Source of the DNA: Dromiciops gliroides
Lineage: Eukaryota; Chordata; Mammalia; Microbiotheria; Microbiotheriidae
Length of the DNA: 64,000 bases
Assembly: GCF_019393635.1 (NCBI RefSeq)
Contig: NC_057862.1
Location: 267,234,441-267,298,440 of the forward strand
Reading direction: 5' to 3'
Shown here: piece after piece, positions 32,825 to 44,600 of the stretch
Position numbering within the stretch: position 1 is the stretch's first letter
How the letters are laid out: each line of letters begins with the position of its first letter
Program-made: the position numbers and the translations under genes
Notes under the pieces: model-generated
Database searches by the model: none
Told to the model about the DNA's origin: nothing
The model's input: only the letters and a program-made list of their open reading frames with translations

Positions 32825-33930
32825 GTCTCCCACAGGGTTCTCTTAGGACATCTGATCTCATTTCCTCCTCCTCTTTATCATTTCACTTAGTGATCTCATC
32901 AGCTTCCCTGTATTGAATTGCTATCTCTCTGCTGATGATTCTGAAGTCTACATATCCTGCCATAACCTCTCTGCTGATTTCCAATTTTGCATGCCCAACT
33001 GCCTTTCAGAAACCTTGAACTGGATAAACAATACAATAGACAAAATCAAATTCATTATCTTTCCCCCTAAATCCTACCCTCTTTCCTAACTTCCCTATTA
33101 TTATTAAGAACAAAAACACCCTTCTACTCCCTAAGGGTCATAAATTAGCTGTCATTCTCAACTTACTATTTTTTACCCCTCTCCTGCCTTCCATATTCAA
33201 TCTGTTGCCAAGGTCTGTTGAATTCACCTTTGCTATATCTCTTGAATAAAATGATTTCTCTTCTGTGTTACTGCTATCACCTGAATACAGGCCCTAATCA
33301 TGCCATCCTTGGACTATTTCAATAGCCTTACTCAAGTCTCTCTTCACTCTAATTCATCCTCCATTGAACTTCCAAAGTGATTTTCCTAATGTACAGGTCT
33401 GATCACGTCACTCAATAAACTCCATTGGTTTGGTATTGTCTCCAGGAACAAATACAAATTCTTGATTTGGCTTTAAAAGCCCCTCATAACTTAGCCTCCT
33501 CTTATCTTTCCAGTCTTTTCACATCTTTTCCCTCCGCACTTATTCTTTGATCTAGTGACACTGATGTTCTGGCTGTTCCATCTCTTGTCTCCAGGCATTT
33601 TCTCTGGCTCTTCCTAATGCCTGGAAGGCCCTTCCTCCTTATTTCCACCTACTGGCTTCCCTGGTTTTCTTCAAATCACAACTAAAATCTTATCTCCTAT
33701 GGGAAGTTTTCCCCAAACCCACTTTATTCTATGTCTTCCCTCTGTTACTTATTTTCCTTTTATCCTGTATATATCTTGTTTGTACATATTTGTTTTGTTT
33801 GTTCATTAGATTTGTGAGCTCCTTCAAGACAGGAAATTTTTTTTCCCCCTCTTTTTGGATTTACAGAACTTAGCATGATGCCTGGCATGTAGTACACATT
33901 TAAGAAATATTAATTGAATAATAAACTAAT
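32825..33930 (+). mobile_element. LINE L2 3' portion
   Basis: Typical L2 3' text in order: 'ctcctcttatctttccagtc', 'atgcctggaaggcccttcctcc', 'cttcaaatcacaactaaaatc', 'gtgagctccttcaagacagg', 'gcatgatgcctggcatgtag' and a terminal 'taagaaatattaattgaat'. No open frame. Confidence 0.85.
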
Positions 33931-34500
33931 AATAAAGATTGATAAAGTGGGGATGATGACCTAAGGACATACTAAAGGCTATAGGGATTAGAGGTCATGG
34001 TGATGATGGAGAATCAGTTTAGGAGTAAAGAATAGAGGAAGAGTGAATGATTTGAGGTTATTTGCTGAAGGAATTTTTAGGGTTCTTAACATTAATATTT
34101 CTCCAGTGAATCTATGATGCTGAAAGCCATGAAACATAAGAGATTTTAATTATTAACATTATGTGTCTATCACACAAAGAGCAATAGAGAGGGACTTTTG
34201 ATTAAGACAATGGTATGAAATAGATGAACCTAATTTACCAACATATAATCCAAAAAGATTTAATGAGGTTACTTGACTGAATAGTGGTAAAAAATATTCA
34301 TAGTGTGAGTCCATTCATCCAACATAGGACTATACAAAAAGATAGCAAGAAACCTATGGGCATTGAGAGAGTAGCATAATGATATTGATTTGTTGTCTTT
34401 TCAGCACAATGTAGTTTCTTTGTTTTTATTTTTTGAATGTTTGTTTTTGCTTTGTTTGAAAACATGATTGGAATTCCTGATTTTCTGGATTCATCCAATG
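33931..34500. other. No feature recognised
   Basis: AT-rich, no frame above background. Contains no copy of the SINE or L1 3' end; perhaps unique sequence. Confidence 0.4.
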
Positions 34501-34722
34501 CATATTAACCTTTTTCCAGTCCTTCATTTTTATTCTGTATGTTTGGGCTTTTATTTTTTTATCCAGTTTGTCACTTTTTTCATTTTATTGGATTGCTTAA
34601 TCCATTCTCACTTAAAATTAGGAGAGTTGGCTTTATATTTTCCTCCATATGTTTTTTATATTTTTCAAGTTTTGATTTCCCCCCTTTTCCACTGTTATTT
34701 CAGTTATTTAAACCTCTCCTTT

Positions 34723-34860
34723 TTTGGGGAGGCAATGAGGGTTAAGTGACTTGCCCAGGGTCACATAGCTAGTACGTGTCAAGTGTCTGAGGCTGGATTT
34801 GAACTCAGGTCCTCCTGAATCTGGGTCACTACTTTATCCACTATGCCACCTAGCTGCCTC
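34723..34860 (-). mobile_element. Marsupial SINE
   Basis: Antisense full-length copy in old L1. Confidence 0.92.
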
Positions 34861-35448
34861 TAATCCCATTTTTAAAAGGTGGCTGTATTCCCAATAGTCC
34901 TCTTTGCCCTCCTCCCAACTCTTTCCCCTTTCTTTTTTTTATATATTTCTTGTTGGGATTTTGCTTATTTCTTTTTCTTTCATGTTTTTATTTGATTATT
35001 TAATCCCCCCTTTTAATTAGTCAAGTAGTTTTCCCTTTCTTCCCTATTAGCCTGTCCTTTTCATTAATTTTTAAGCTTTAATTTTTGCATTTTTTGCTGG
35101 AGAGGTTTTCTCTCCATCATGCTCTTCATTATCCATTCTCCCTTTCTGTCTACTCTAGACCCTCATTCTCTGGTTCATAGTCTCTATACTTATCTATAAC
35201 CTCACTACTCTCTGAATTCCTCATGGAGTAAAAACTTCTGAGGTAGCTATTCTAGATTCTTCCTTCTAAACAGTTTTTTTCCATTGCCTTGTAGAGCTTG
35301 CCCCTCATTCCTCTTTTCAATTGTTTCTTATTTCCAAAAATGCCAGTCTCTGCAGGTGATTCTTTCAATTGGCACTTTGTTTTCTGTATTGAATAGTTCT
35401 GAGCAGTTTTCTTATATTATTTCTTGCATTATAGTGTTTAGGTTTTTT

Positions 35449-35591
35449 CTTTCTTTCTTTCTTTCTTTTTTTTGGTGAGGCAATTGGGGTTAAGTGACTT
35501 GCCCAGGGTCCCACAGCTAGTAAGTGTCAAGTGTCTGAGGTCAGATTTGAACTCAGGTCTTCCTGAATCCAGGGCTGGTGCTCTATCCAAT
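35449..35591 (-). mobile_element. Marsupial SINE with TSD
   Basis: Antisense copy with a (TTTC)n start; TSD gtgtttaggtttttt at 35434-35448 and 35592-35606. Confidence 0.93.
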
Positions 35592-36171
35592 GTGTTTAGG
35601 TTTTTTTCAACTTGTGCTCTTCTGGGAGACATAATCTGTAATATCCATAATATCTCTAGACTTTTTGTCTTTGAAATCAATATGTTTTGCTTGAATACAG
35701 AGAATGTTTTTTTTGAAAATGTTATTGTTTTTTTGCTTCTCTGGGTTGATCTCCTATTCCTCTAGGCACTGTTGACTCCACCTTTCTCAAGGCTAATAAT
35801 AATGGTCTAAGGACCAAATCCCTACAGACAACACCCAGCACAAGTTCCCCATCTCCCTTGATAGAACATTACTTTTACCCCAAAAAACATTCAGCAGTGG
35901 GACCTCCCTCCCACCACCAAAATAAGGATATCACTTTCCTCCTCTCATTTCAATTCCTTCCCCCTCTTCTTGGAAAACCACTGGAGTCACCCTCCCCTCA
36001 TTGCTAGCCATCAACTTGACCAGGGCTCATTATATACTCCCCTCTATCTCTTCCTCCCATCTTCCTTCTATGCATACTGTCTTTTTGTCACATAGTCCCA
36101 TAAAAATAGACATTGTTTTACATGTAGATAAGGTCTCATGAGACTCTATTCAGGCTTAGGCCTGTCTTTTT

Positions 36172-36306
36172 TGTGGGGGCAGTGAGAGTTAAATGTAAGT
36201 GTCAAGTGTCTGAGGCTGGATTTGAACTCAGGTCCTCCTGAACCCAGGGCCGGTGCTTTATTCTCTGCACCATCTAGCTGCCCTCCCCACTCCCCCAGCT
36301 GCCCCC
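36172..36306 (-). mobile_element. Marsupial SINE with TSD
   Basis: Antisense copy with a deletion in the core (gttaaatgtaagtgtc); TSD aggcctgtcttttt at 36158-36171 and 36307-36320. Confidence 0.93.
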
Positions 36307-36424
36307 AGGCCTGTCTTTTTGAATGCCAAAAGCTCCATTTAAGGAGGGAACTTAACTCAGACATCTCATTTCTCATCTGAATTCACTACTCAGACTTTTC
36401 TGATTTTCTCCACCATGTCTCCTC

Positions 36425-36600
36425 ATTGAATACTTTCCTCACGTCTTTCTGGTTTCAGCCTTCTGTGTGCTGTCTTCCTCCATTACACTGTAAGCTCCTT
36501 TAGGGTAAGGATTCTCTCTCTTTTTATATTTGTATCCCTAGCTCTTAGCATATGCCTGGCTCATAGTAGGCTCCTAATAAATATTTATTGACTATTGATT
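36425..36600 (+). mobile_element. L2 3' end fragment
   Basis: 'cactgtaagctcctttagggtaaggattc', 'tatgcctggctcatagtagg' and 'taataaatatttattgact' are the diagnostic L2 terminus. Confidence 0.85.
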
Positions 36601-36629
36601 ATCCATTTTAGGAAGGAGGAACTGAGAAT

Positions 36630-36835
36630 TACAGTGTGGAATAATAGAATTCTGGATTTGAGGTTAGGAGACTCAGATTTCAATCATATGTTAGATACTT
36701 AATAATCACTTAATCTCTGAGAATCTCAGTATTCCTCATATGTAAAATGGGGATAATGAGATTTGTAGTACCTGTGTCACAAGGTTAACATGAGGAAAGT
36801 AAACAGCAAATCCTAGAGTGCTATTATAAATGTGG
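36630..36835 (+). mobile_element. MIR element
   Basis: 'gatttgaggttaggagactcag', 'taatctctgagaatctcag', 'tgtaaaatggggataatga' and 'aaggttaacatgaggaaa' match MIR order in sense. Confidence 0.8.
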
Positions 36836-36912
36836 TTTATTTAGAAGATTAAATTGATTCTTTTTTTTTATCCTATTTACAATTTTTTAATTCAAAAATA
36901 TATCCTTTTTAT

Positions 36913-37260
36913 TTATTTTTTTGACTGTGCCTGTGCCTTCAACACCTTCACAACAATTTTCTGCTCCTTAATCAGGAAAGCACACTTGATCCTGTCATGG
37001 ACACATTTAGCACACATGGAGCCACCATGAGCCCTGCTGACATGCTTTTTGGTCTTTGATAGTTTCATAAGAACTTTAGGTCTCACTGCATGAACACCTC
37101 AAAGTCTTCCTGGGCCCACACCGCAGGATGATTTTGGTGCTTTTCCAACTTTCTTGGTATAAAGGTAAACAATTCTGTTACCTGGGGTTCATGACAGCTG
37201 AGTTTTGTTGGAAGCTTTATTGTAGGGCAACTTTTGGCAATATGTCAGACCTTGAACCAT
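36913..37260 (-). pseudogene. RPL34 (pseudogene): RPL34 processed pseudogene
   Basis: RPL34 encodes the 60S ribosomal protein eL34. On the minus strand an ATG (37258-37260) opens MVQGLTYCQKLPYNKASNKT; later parts read NRIVYLYTKKVGKAPKS-like, then [20 protein letters not shown] and [20 protein letters not shown], ending AQSKK-stop. The reading frame is kept throughout: 116 codons including the stop against 118 normally. Two Arg codons have become TGA (residue 24 and in the GRLRGV motif), both CpG-type changes. No introns; a 13-bp TSD atcctatttacaa lies at 36870-36882 and 37303-37315, and an A-rich tail precedes the left copy. It is an L1-mobilised retrocopy and cannot make full protein. Confidence 0.95.
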
Positions 37261-37359
37261 TTTAAATTTCTGTCAGGTCTGTCTGCAGAAGAGGGAAGAG
37301 CAATCCTATTTACAAATAATTGATTTTGTCTTCTAACTATGTAAGTCATTGTCTCTAAA

Positions 37360-38112
37360 TTTTGTGTAGAAATTCAGCTGGCCCGTAATGAGTTAAATTT
37401 AGAAATCCAGTTCTCCTGCTAGTCATTGTTCTATTCTTGCCTCAAGGAAATATATTACCCTTGAGGGATCTGGGTGAACAAAAGAGTATCTGTTCTAGTA
37501 TCTTTACACCACCAAGTTGTCCTTCAAGGATGTTTGGTTTGCTATTCAAAGAAATCTGTTTCACTATCTCTAATCTTGTGGGTAGACTCAAACAATGAAT
37601 TTTTCTTAGTCACAGGAGGGAAGGAGGAGGTGGTTGTTAGCCCCTCACTTCCAACTTTCAACCAATAATATTGTTCACCGTGTCTCTGCCATCATATTAT
37701 CCTCAATCCCATGATGTCACCAACCCTATAACCAATTGTATTATTTCCTCACCTACCCTGTTCTGTTCTTTGTTTTGTACTCCCCCCCAAAACTATAAAA
37801 GCAGAATTGTCCTTCGCTCGGGATCATAGCCTAAACCGAAGAAATCACTGACCTGTTTTCTTCTTCTTTTTTTTTTTTTAGTAAGGCAGTTGGGGTTAAG
37901 TGACTTGCCCAGGGTCACATAGCTAGTAAGTGTTAAGTGTCTGAGGCCGGATTTGAACTCAGGTACTCCTGAATCCAGGGCCAGTGCTCTATCCACTGCG
38001 CCATCTAGCTGCCCTGACCTGTTTTCTTAATAGGTAGCTGCCCTGCTAATAAACTATTATCTTGATTGGAGAAAACTTGTCTCAATCTATATTTGTTGAA
38101 TTTTACTTGTGA
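37360..38112 (+). mobile_element. LTR interrupted by a SINE
   Basis: TATA box (ctataaaag, 37793-37801), AATAAA (38048-38053) and an end at 'cttgtgaca' (38112) give the downstream half of an LTR in sense. A CCAAT-type element ('accaattg', near 37733) lies upstream. The left boundary is not visible to me and could lie anywhere from about 37320 to 37400. Confidence 0.7.
37863..38014 (-). mobile_element. Marsupial SINE with TSD
   Basis: Antisense copy splitting the LTR between TATA box and polyA signal; TSD tgacctgttttctt at 37849-37862 and 38015-38028. Confidence 0.95.
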
Positions 38113-39420
38113 CATTTATTTTTAAATAATTCATTTTTAACATTCTTTTAAAAATGTTTTGAGTTCTAAATTCTCTCCCTCCTTTCCTCACTCCCTCTCA
38201 TCCCTTTACCACCTATTGAGGAGACAAGTAATTGATATTAACTATACATCATGCAAAATATATTTTCATTTTAATCCATGTTGCAAAATAAACTCAATAA
38301 AAAGCAAAAAGCATAAAGTGAAAAAAGTATGCTTCAAATAGCACTCAGCACTCATCAGTATTCTCTCTGGAGAGGAGTACCATTTTTCATCATGAGTCCT
38401 TTGAAGTTATCTTTGAGCATTGTCTTAATCAGAGTCTTTCACAGTTGATCATCATTACACTATTGGTTACTATGTACAATGTTCTCCTGGTTCTTTCTCC
38501 TGACTTCTGCCTTTACCCTTCTTGTGTACATTTAGAAAAAAGTTTCTTACTGGTCTCTCTGCTATCACTGTTGCTATTGCTGTCCTAGCATTCATTCATC
38601 CTTCCATTTCTGTTGTCTGTGGTGTTTGAAAAACAAATAATCTCTTCAGGTCTGGTTTGGTTTTCTTTTAAAATAATATTTCAAACACCTCTTTATTATT
38701 GAACATTCATAAGTCCTTTCACTGCATTTTGAGCTCCAATGCCCTTCTGAATACATTATTCTACTCTGTCTTTCATTTTCCTGTGGATGAAGAATAATCT
38801 AATATTATTCAAAATTTTTTTCTTTCAAATTTGAAAATCTTTCTTCTGATCACTTGCAGAACATGTTTCTAAACTGAATTTTTGACTTCTAACTATTATC
38901 TGTCTTCAAGTTTATAGTCTTGTTTTTTTCAAATGGAAGAAATCTATAGATTCTTTTAATTGCCACCTCATTTTATGTTTAAGTAGTTCAAGACAGTTTT
39001 CTTGTATTAGCTGATGCATTATGACATTCAGATTATTTGATTTGAATTCTTCTTGGAGAACTATAATTCTTTTCTTTTTAAAAATGACTATTTATTTTGA
39101 CATTCATATTTTTAAATTTTGAATTCCAAATTCTTTCCTTTTCTCTAGTTCTTCCCCCACCCATTGAGAAGGTAAGCAATATGACATCAATTATACATGT
39201 GAAGTCATGGAAAACATATTTTCATATTGGCTATCTTGCAAAAAAAAAAGTCAGTGAAAAATAAAGGCATAATTCCATCTGCACTCAGAGTCCATCAGTT
39301 CTTCTGGAGGCAGATAGTATTTTTCATCAGGAGCCCTTTGGAATTATTTTGGATTGTTGTCTTATTGTCAGGGTAGTTAAATCCTTTACAGTTGGTCATC
39401 TTAACAATATTGCTATTACT
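38113..39420 (-). mobile_element. Two antisense L1 3' ends with old ORF1-like sequence between
   Basis: 38113-38490 and 39065-39420 are antisense L1 3' UTRs ('gttctaaattctctccctcc', 'gaattccaaattctttccttt', then 'agtccttt-gaa' and 'cagttgatcatc' landmarks). 38490-39060 is decayed and resembles antisense L1 ORF1 ('caagacagttttcttgtatta'). Confidence 0.6.
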
Positions 39421-39585
39421 GAACTAAAAGGACATTGGGTAAAGTAACAGCAATATTCATCAAAGAACAACTGGGAACAAATAAGTTACTTTGAGTATTA
39501 CAAATGCCTAAATCAACTGCAAAGGGCTTTCTATCTCCAAAGAAAAAACTGATAAATAGAAGTATAAAATAATATGGTTTTATAC
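39421..39585 (+). mobile_element. L1 3' UTR fragment, sense
   Basis: 'gtaacagcaatattcatc-aaagaacaactg' and 'ctatctccaaagaaaaaactgata' are sense L1 3' UTR. It directly abuts an antisense copy, then is cut by an LTR. Confidence 0.65.
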
Positions 39586-40304
39586 TGTAAGGAATTAATT
39601 GTGATTTGGGGTATTCATAAGCCCTATCTTTGCTTTATTATGGTCAGAATGAAAAAAATGTAAGCTTAAAAGCTTAAGAGAGGATGGGCGTATACTTTGA
39701 GAGATAATTGAACAAACAAGAGGAACTCTGACCACAGGGAACATTTATTGAAACTATGTAGCTAAAGCCTTCTCTAATAGCTTCCCCATGCCCACATGGG
39801 TCTGGCCAGATTATAATGGGGACAGCTCATGTGGGTGTGCTGAGCCAATTAGAGACTGAGCATGGCTAAGAACTGCCCCCTCCCCTTCCTGTGGGAGTTA
39901 CAGTTAGAGATACAGTTGAGATTCAGTTAGAGGGAGAAGAAGAAAAAAAAAGGCAGTTAGTTAGAGAGTGTTCTGAGGGAAATGGGGAAGGAAGGCAGAC
40001 ATTTTAGGGGAACTGCTGGTGTTTGACCTTTGGACAAAAACAGAAGAGACTGCAAGAGGATTCTCCTTAAAGTTGCAGGTTTCAGGTGTGGGTTTTTTTT
40101 GTTTGTTTGTTTGGTTTTTTTTAGGTAAAGCTCTTTGGAGCTAGCTGGGCTGGAGGCAGGTTTGGGTGACTAGGGCCTTTTTACCCCAGATATTTATACA
40201 CTGTTTATACATGGTTTCTAGTTCTATTAATCTCACTTGTGTGATTCAGATAGTATTTTAAACTTGTTCTCATTAATAATCCTGTTTTGTTTTTGAAAGA
40301 GGCT
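39586..40304 (+). mobile_element. LTR, family B, fused to L1 ORF2
   Basis: Aligns with the reverse complement of the solo LTR at 18387-19184 from its TG end (tgtaaggaattaattgtgat) through 'taatggggacagc' and 'gctggtgttt' to 'cattaataatcctgttttg' and 'gaggctg'. It stops about 70-90 bp short of the expected end and passes straight into antisense L1 ORF2 at about 40305. A pure (T/G) run lies at 40097-40123. Confidence 0.8.
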
Positions 40305-42340
40305 GATTGCTAAAGCTAACATTTCTAGAACAATATTAAATAATAGGGGTGATAATGGACATCCTTGTTTCACCCCTGATCTTATTGGGAAGGCCTCTAA
40401 TTTATCTCCATTGCATATAATACTTGCTGATGGCTTTAGGTAGATACTGTTTATTATTCTAAGGAAAGCTCCCCCTATTCCTAAACTCTCTAGTGTTTTT
40501 ATTAGGAATGGGTGCTGTACTTTGTCAAAAGCTTTCTCTGCATCTATTGAGATAATCATATGATTTTGGTTGGTTTTCTTATTGATGTGGTTGATTATGT
40601 TAATAGTTTTCCTAATGTTGAACCAGCCCTGCATTCCTGGTATAAATCCCACCTGGTCATAGTGTATTATCCTGGTGATCACTTGCTGTAATCTCCTTGC
40701 TAACATCTTATTTAAGATTTTAGCATCAATATTCATTAGGGAGATTGGTCTATAATTTTCTTTCTCTGTTTTTGCTTTGCCTGGTTTTGGTATCACCACC
40801 ATATTTGTGTCATAAAACGATTTTGGTAGAACTCCTTCTTCACCTATTTTTCCAAATAATTTGTATAATATTGGAATTAATTGTTCTTTAAATGTTTGGT
40901 AAAATTCACCCGTAAACCCATCTGGCCCTGGGGATTTTTTCTTAGGGAGTTCATTAATAGCTTGTTCAATTTCTTTTTCTAATATGGGTTTATTTAAGGA
41001 TTTTATTTCCTCTTCAGTTAACCTGGGCAGTTTGTATCTTTGTAAATATTCATCCATTTCATTTAGATTGTCAAATTTATTGGCATACAGTTGGGCAAAA
41101 TATTTCCTAATTATTGCTTTAATTTCCACTTCATTGGTGGTAACACCACCCTTTTCATTTTTGATACTGGTAATTTGTTTTTCTTCTTTCTTTTTTTTAA
41201 TCAAATTAACCAATATTTTATCTATTTTATTGGTTTTTTTTTCATAAAACCAGCTCTTAGTTTTATTGATTAATTCTATAGTTTTTTTGCTTTCAATCTT
41301 ATTAATTTCTCCTTTAATTTTCAGGATCTCTAATTTAGTGTCTAATTGGGGATTTCTAATTTGTTCTTTTTCTAGCTTTTTAAGTTGCATGCCCAATTCA
41401 TTAATCTCCTCTTTCTCTTTTTTGTTCATGTAAGCATTTAGAGCTATAAATTTTCCCCTAAGCATTGCTTTGGCTGTATCCCATAGATTTTGGTATGTTG
41501 TCTCATTATTGTCATTCTCTTGAATATAGTTATTGCTTGTTTCTATGATTTCTTGTTTGGCCCATTCATTCTTTAGAATGAAATTATTTAGTTTCCAGTT
41601 GATTTTCATTCTACTTTTCCCTGGCTCTTTCTTACATGTCATTTTTATTGCATCATGATCTGAAAAGGATGCATTTACTATTTCTGCCTTTCTACATTTG
41701 ACTATGATGTTTTTGTGCCCTAATACATGGTCAATTTTTGAAAATGTGCCATGTACTGCTGAGAAAAAGGTATATTCCTTTCTATCCCCATTCAATTTTC
41801 TCCAGACATCTATCATGTCTAACTTTTCTAGTAATCTATTCACCTCTTTCACTTCTTTCTTATTTATTTTTTGGCTAGATTTATCTAATTCTGACAGGGG
41901 GAGATTCAGATCTCCCACTAGTATAGTATTACTGTGTAATTTCTCTTGTAACTCATTTAACTTCTCCTCTAAGAATTTGGATGCTATACCACTTGGCGCA
42001 TACATATTTAATATTGATATTACTTCTTTATGTATAGTACCTTTAAGCAAGATGTAATTTCCTTCCTTATCTCTTTTAATGAGATCTATTTTATTCTGAG
42101 CTTTGTCTGAGATAAGGATTGCTACCCCTGCTTTTTTGACTTTAGCTGAGGCATAATATATTCTGCTCCAGCCTTTTACCTTTACTCTGTGTGTATCTCT
42201 CTGCTTAAATGTGTTTCTTGTAAACAGCATATTGTAGGATTCTGGTTTTTAATCCACTCTGCAATTCGCTTCGGTTTTATAGCAGAGTTCATCCCATTCA
42301 CATTCACAGTTATTATTACTGACTGTCTATTCCTCTCCAT
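40305..42340 (-). pseudogene. L1 ORF2 (endonuclease and partial reverse transcriptase), frameshifted
   Basis: ORF2 protein nicks target DNA and reverse-transcribes L1 RNA. It starts near 42340 (MERNRQSVIITVNVNGMN). Endonuclease landmarks: [23 protein letters not shown] and [11 protein letters not shown] one-base loss near 42209 shifts the frame just after QETHL; the main frame then runs open for over 630 codons to 40305. Reverse transcriptase motifs: [13 protein letters not shown] (about 40920-40945), [27 protein letters not shown] (about 40520-40555) and [14 protein letters not shown] (about 40345-40390). The catalytic FADD block, the rest of the domain and the Cys-rich C-terminus are missing. 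The last 23 codons or so of the open frame (to 40233) come from the LTR. Confidence 0.93.
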
Positions 42341-42932
42341 TCTATTTACCCCCTTTGTACTTTCCCCCCCTTCTTTCACCCTATTCCTCCTCACTGATGT
42401 TTTACTTCTTACCCCTGCCTCCCCCAATCTGCCCTCCCTTTTTATCACCCCCCTCTCTTTTCTTTACCCTTTTCTCCCTTGCTTTTGTCCTCCCTTCTAT
42501 CAGTCCCCCTCCCCTTTCCCTTCCCCTTTTGCTTCCCTAAAGAATGAGTTAAGTTTCTTTATCCCAGTGAACATATATGTTATTCCCTCTTTGAATCAAA
42601 TCTAATGAGTGTAGGGTTGAAACAATGTTCCCCCCTCCTTTCTTTCCCTCTATTGTAATAGGTTTTTTTTTTCCACCTCTTCATATGATATAATTCATCC
42701 CATTCCACCTCCCCTTTCCTCTCCTCCCCATAGACTCCCTTTTTAACCCCTTAATTCTTTTTTGTATCATCACATCAAAGACAATTTATATTTATACCCT
42801 CTATGTAAAGTCCTTCTCTCTGCCCAAATACATTTACAGTTCTTAAGAGTTATGAGTATTATTTTCCTGTGTAGGGATATAAACAGTTTAACCTAATAGG
42901 GTAACCTTTTTTTCCCCCCTCTGTTTACCTTT

Positions 42933-43904
42933 TTAAACTTCTCTTGAGTCTTGTATGTTGAGATTGAATTTTCTATTCAGTTCTGGTCTTTTCACCAGGA
43001 AAGATTGAAAGTCCCCAATGTCATTAAATTTTCTTCTTTTCCCCTGAAAGAAAATGAACATTTTTGCTGGGTAATAGATTCTTGGCTGCAATCCAAGCTC
43101 CTTTGCCTTCCGGAATATCATATTCCAAGCCTTGTAGTCCTTTAATGTTGAAGCTGCCAGGTCCTGAGCAATCCTGACTGTGGCTCCATGATATTTAAAT
43201 TGCTTCTTTCTGGCTGCTTGGAGTATTTTCTCCTTCACCTGATAATTCTGGAATTTGGCTACAATATTCCTTGGAATTTTCCTTTTGGGGTCTCTTTCAG
43301 GAGGTGATCAGTGGATTCTTTCAATGATGATTTTATCCTCTGATTCTATGATATCAGGGCAGTTCTCCTTAATAATTTCCTGGAATATGGTGTCTAGATT
43401 CTTTTTCCAGTCATGGCTTTCAGGCAGTCCAATGATTCTCAAATTATCTCTCCTGGATCTGTTTTCCAGATCAGTTGTCTTTCCAATGAGGTATTTCACA
43501 TTTTCTTCTATTTTTTCATTCTTTTGATTCTGCTTGACTAATTCCCGGTGTCTCATGGATTCCTTATCTTCCAACTGTCCCACTTTAATTTTTAAGGCAT
43601 TGTTTTCTTCAGTGAGATTATGCACCTTTTTTTCCATTTGGCCAAGTGAATTTTTTAAGGCAGTGTTTTCTTCAATGAGATTATGCACCTTTTTTTTTTC
43701 CATTTGACCAAATGAATTTTTTAAGGCATTGTTTTCTGCAGTGAAATTATGTGCTTCCTTTTCCAAGCTGCTGATTCTTTTTTCATAGTTTTCATGTTTT
43801 GCTTTCATTTCTCTCCCCATTTTTTCTTCTACCTCTCTCAATTGATTTTTGAAATCCTTTTTGAGCTCTTCCAGGAAGGCTTTTTGTTCTTGCGACCAAT
43901 TCAC
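42933..43904 (-). pseudogene. L1 ORF1, 323 codons with one premature stop
   Basis: The frame is continuous for 324 codons including the stop. A single TGA, replacing Arg in the RIHRSPPERDP motif, divides it at about codon 199 and again looks like CpG decay. Codons 1-45 give a polar, charged start (MNWSQEQKAFLEELKKDF). Codons about 50-125 form a coiled coil with 21-residue repeats (NLxEENxALKNSLGQMEKKVH). The RNA-binding part holds SRRDNLRIIGLPESHD and the C-terminal domain holds DLAASTLKDYKAWNM and RIYYPAKMFIFFQ. It is the best ORF1 in this window. Confidence 0.93.
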
Positions 43905-44600
43905 CTTCCCTCATGAGGCTTCACAGATAGGCAATTTGAGGCTATTGTCCTCATCTGAGTTTGTGTTGGCTTCTTCCCTATTGATACAGAAGCTCTCAAT
44001 GGAGAGGGCTCTTTTTTGCTTCTTACTCATTATCGCAGCTTATTTATTTATTTTTTAAGTTGAGGTCTGCTCTGGGGGCACCAGGGTCCCTGTTTTGGGC
44101 TTCTTGTGCAGGGGTATAGGTGCTGTGTGACTGACTTTTTACTCTGAGGCCTTTATGGTGTGTGGAGATCCCCAGCCCTGCACTTCCTGTCTGATTGCGC
44201 TCCGCCAGCCAGGTGCCTGATCTCGGCGTCTGATCCTGCCTGACCGGTTCGCGGCCCTCTTGGCCGGTGCAGGTAGGTTTTTCCATTGTCCTTCTTGGCC
44301 ACCAGATTTTTGAACCAGGTTCCATGGGCCTCAGTTGTTAGGCTGCGGCCCGCAGCTCCTGCTGACTTGCCCTGACCCCCTCAGCGCTGGGTTGTTGCCC
44401 TGCTCTGGGCCTCCCTTTTGCCCGAGTCAGACCGACCTTTTCCTGAAGTCTTCTAAATTATCTCTGGTTGGAGGACTGTGTCTCTCTGTCTCTTTGCAAG
44501 TGCTGTAGTTTCAGAATCTGTCCAGAGATTAATGTTCATTTTGAGGGAACAGAAGGAGAGCTCAGGCAGCTTGCTGCTTCCTCTCTGCCATCTAGGCAGG

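Larger units (their letters stand above)
34500..35770 (-). mobile_element. Old antisense L1 (inter-ORF and ORF1) with SINE insertions
   Basis: Pyrimidine-rich text of the antisense inter-ORF type ('gtcacttttttcattttattgg', 'ttaatccattctcacttaaaatta') followed by ORF1-like 'ttctttcaattggcactttg' and 'ttcttgcattatagtgttta'. Highly decayed, and the boundaries are approximate. Confidence 0.5.
40305..44600 (-). mobile_element. Antisense L1 with 5' UTR, ORF1 and most of ORF2; 3' end lost
   Basis: The best-preserved L1 in the window. On the minus strand: 5' UTR (44600 to about 43950, starting close to the element's native 5' end, gatggcagag), ORF1 (43904-42933), inter-ORF spacer (42932-42341) and ORF2 to inside the reverse transcriptase. 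Losing the 3' end is unusual, since L1 copies are normally truncated at the 5' end; here it is explained by a rearrangement that replaced the 3' part with a family B LTR. Confidence 0.93.

Noticed and set aside
40233-42230. 665-codon open frame as a host gene
   Set aside because: It is L1 ORF2 (endonuclease and reverse transcriptase motifs), frameshifted at its start and fused to an LTR at its end.
42189-42605. 138-codon plus-strand frame rich in Pro, Ser and Phe
   Set aside because: It is the antisense of the purine-rich L1 inter-ORF spacer.
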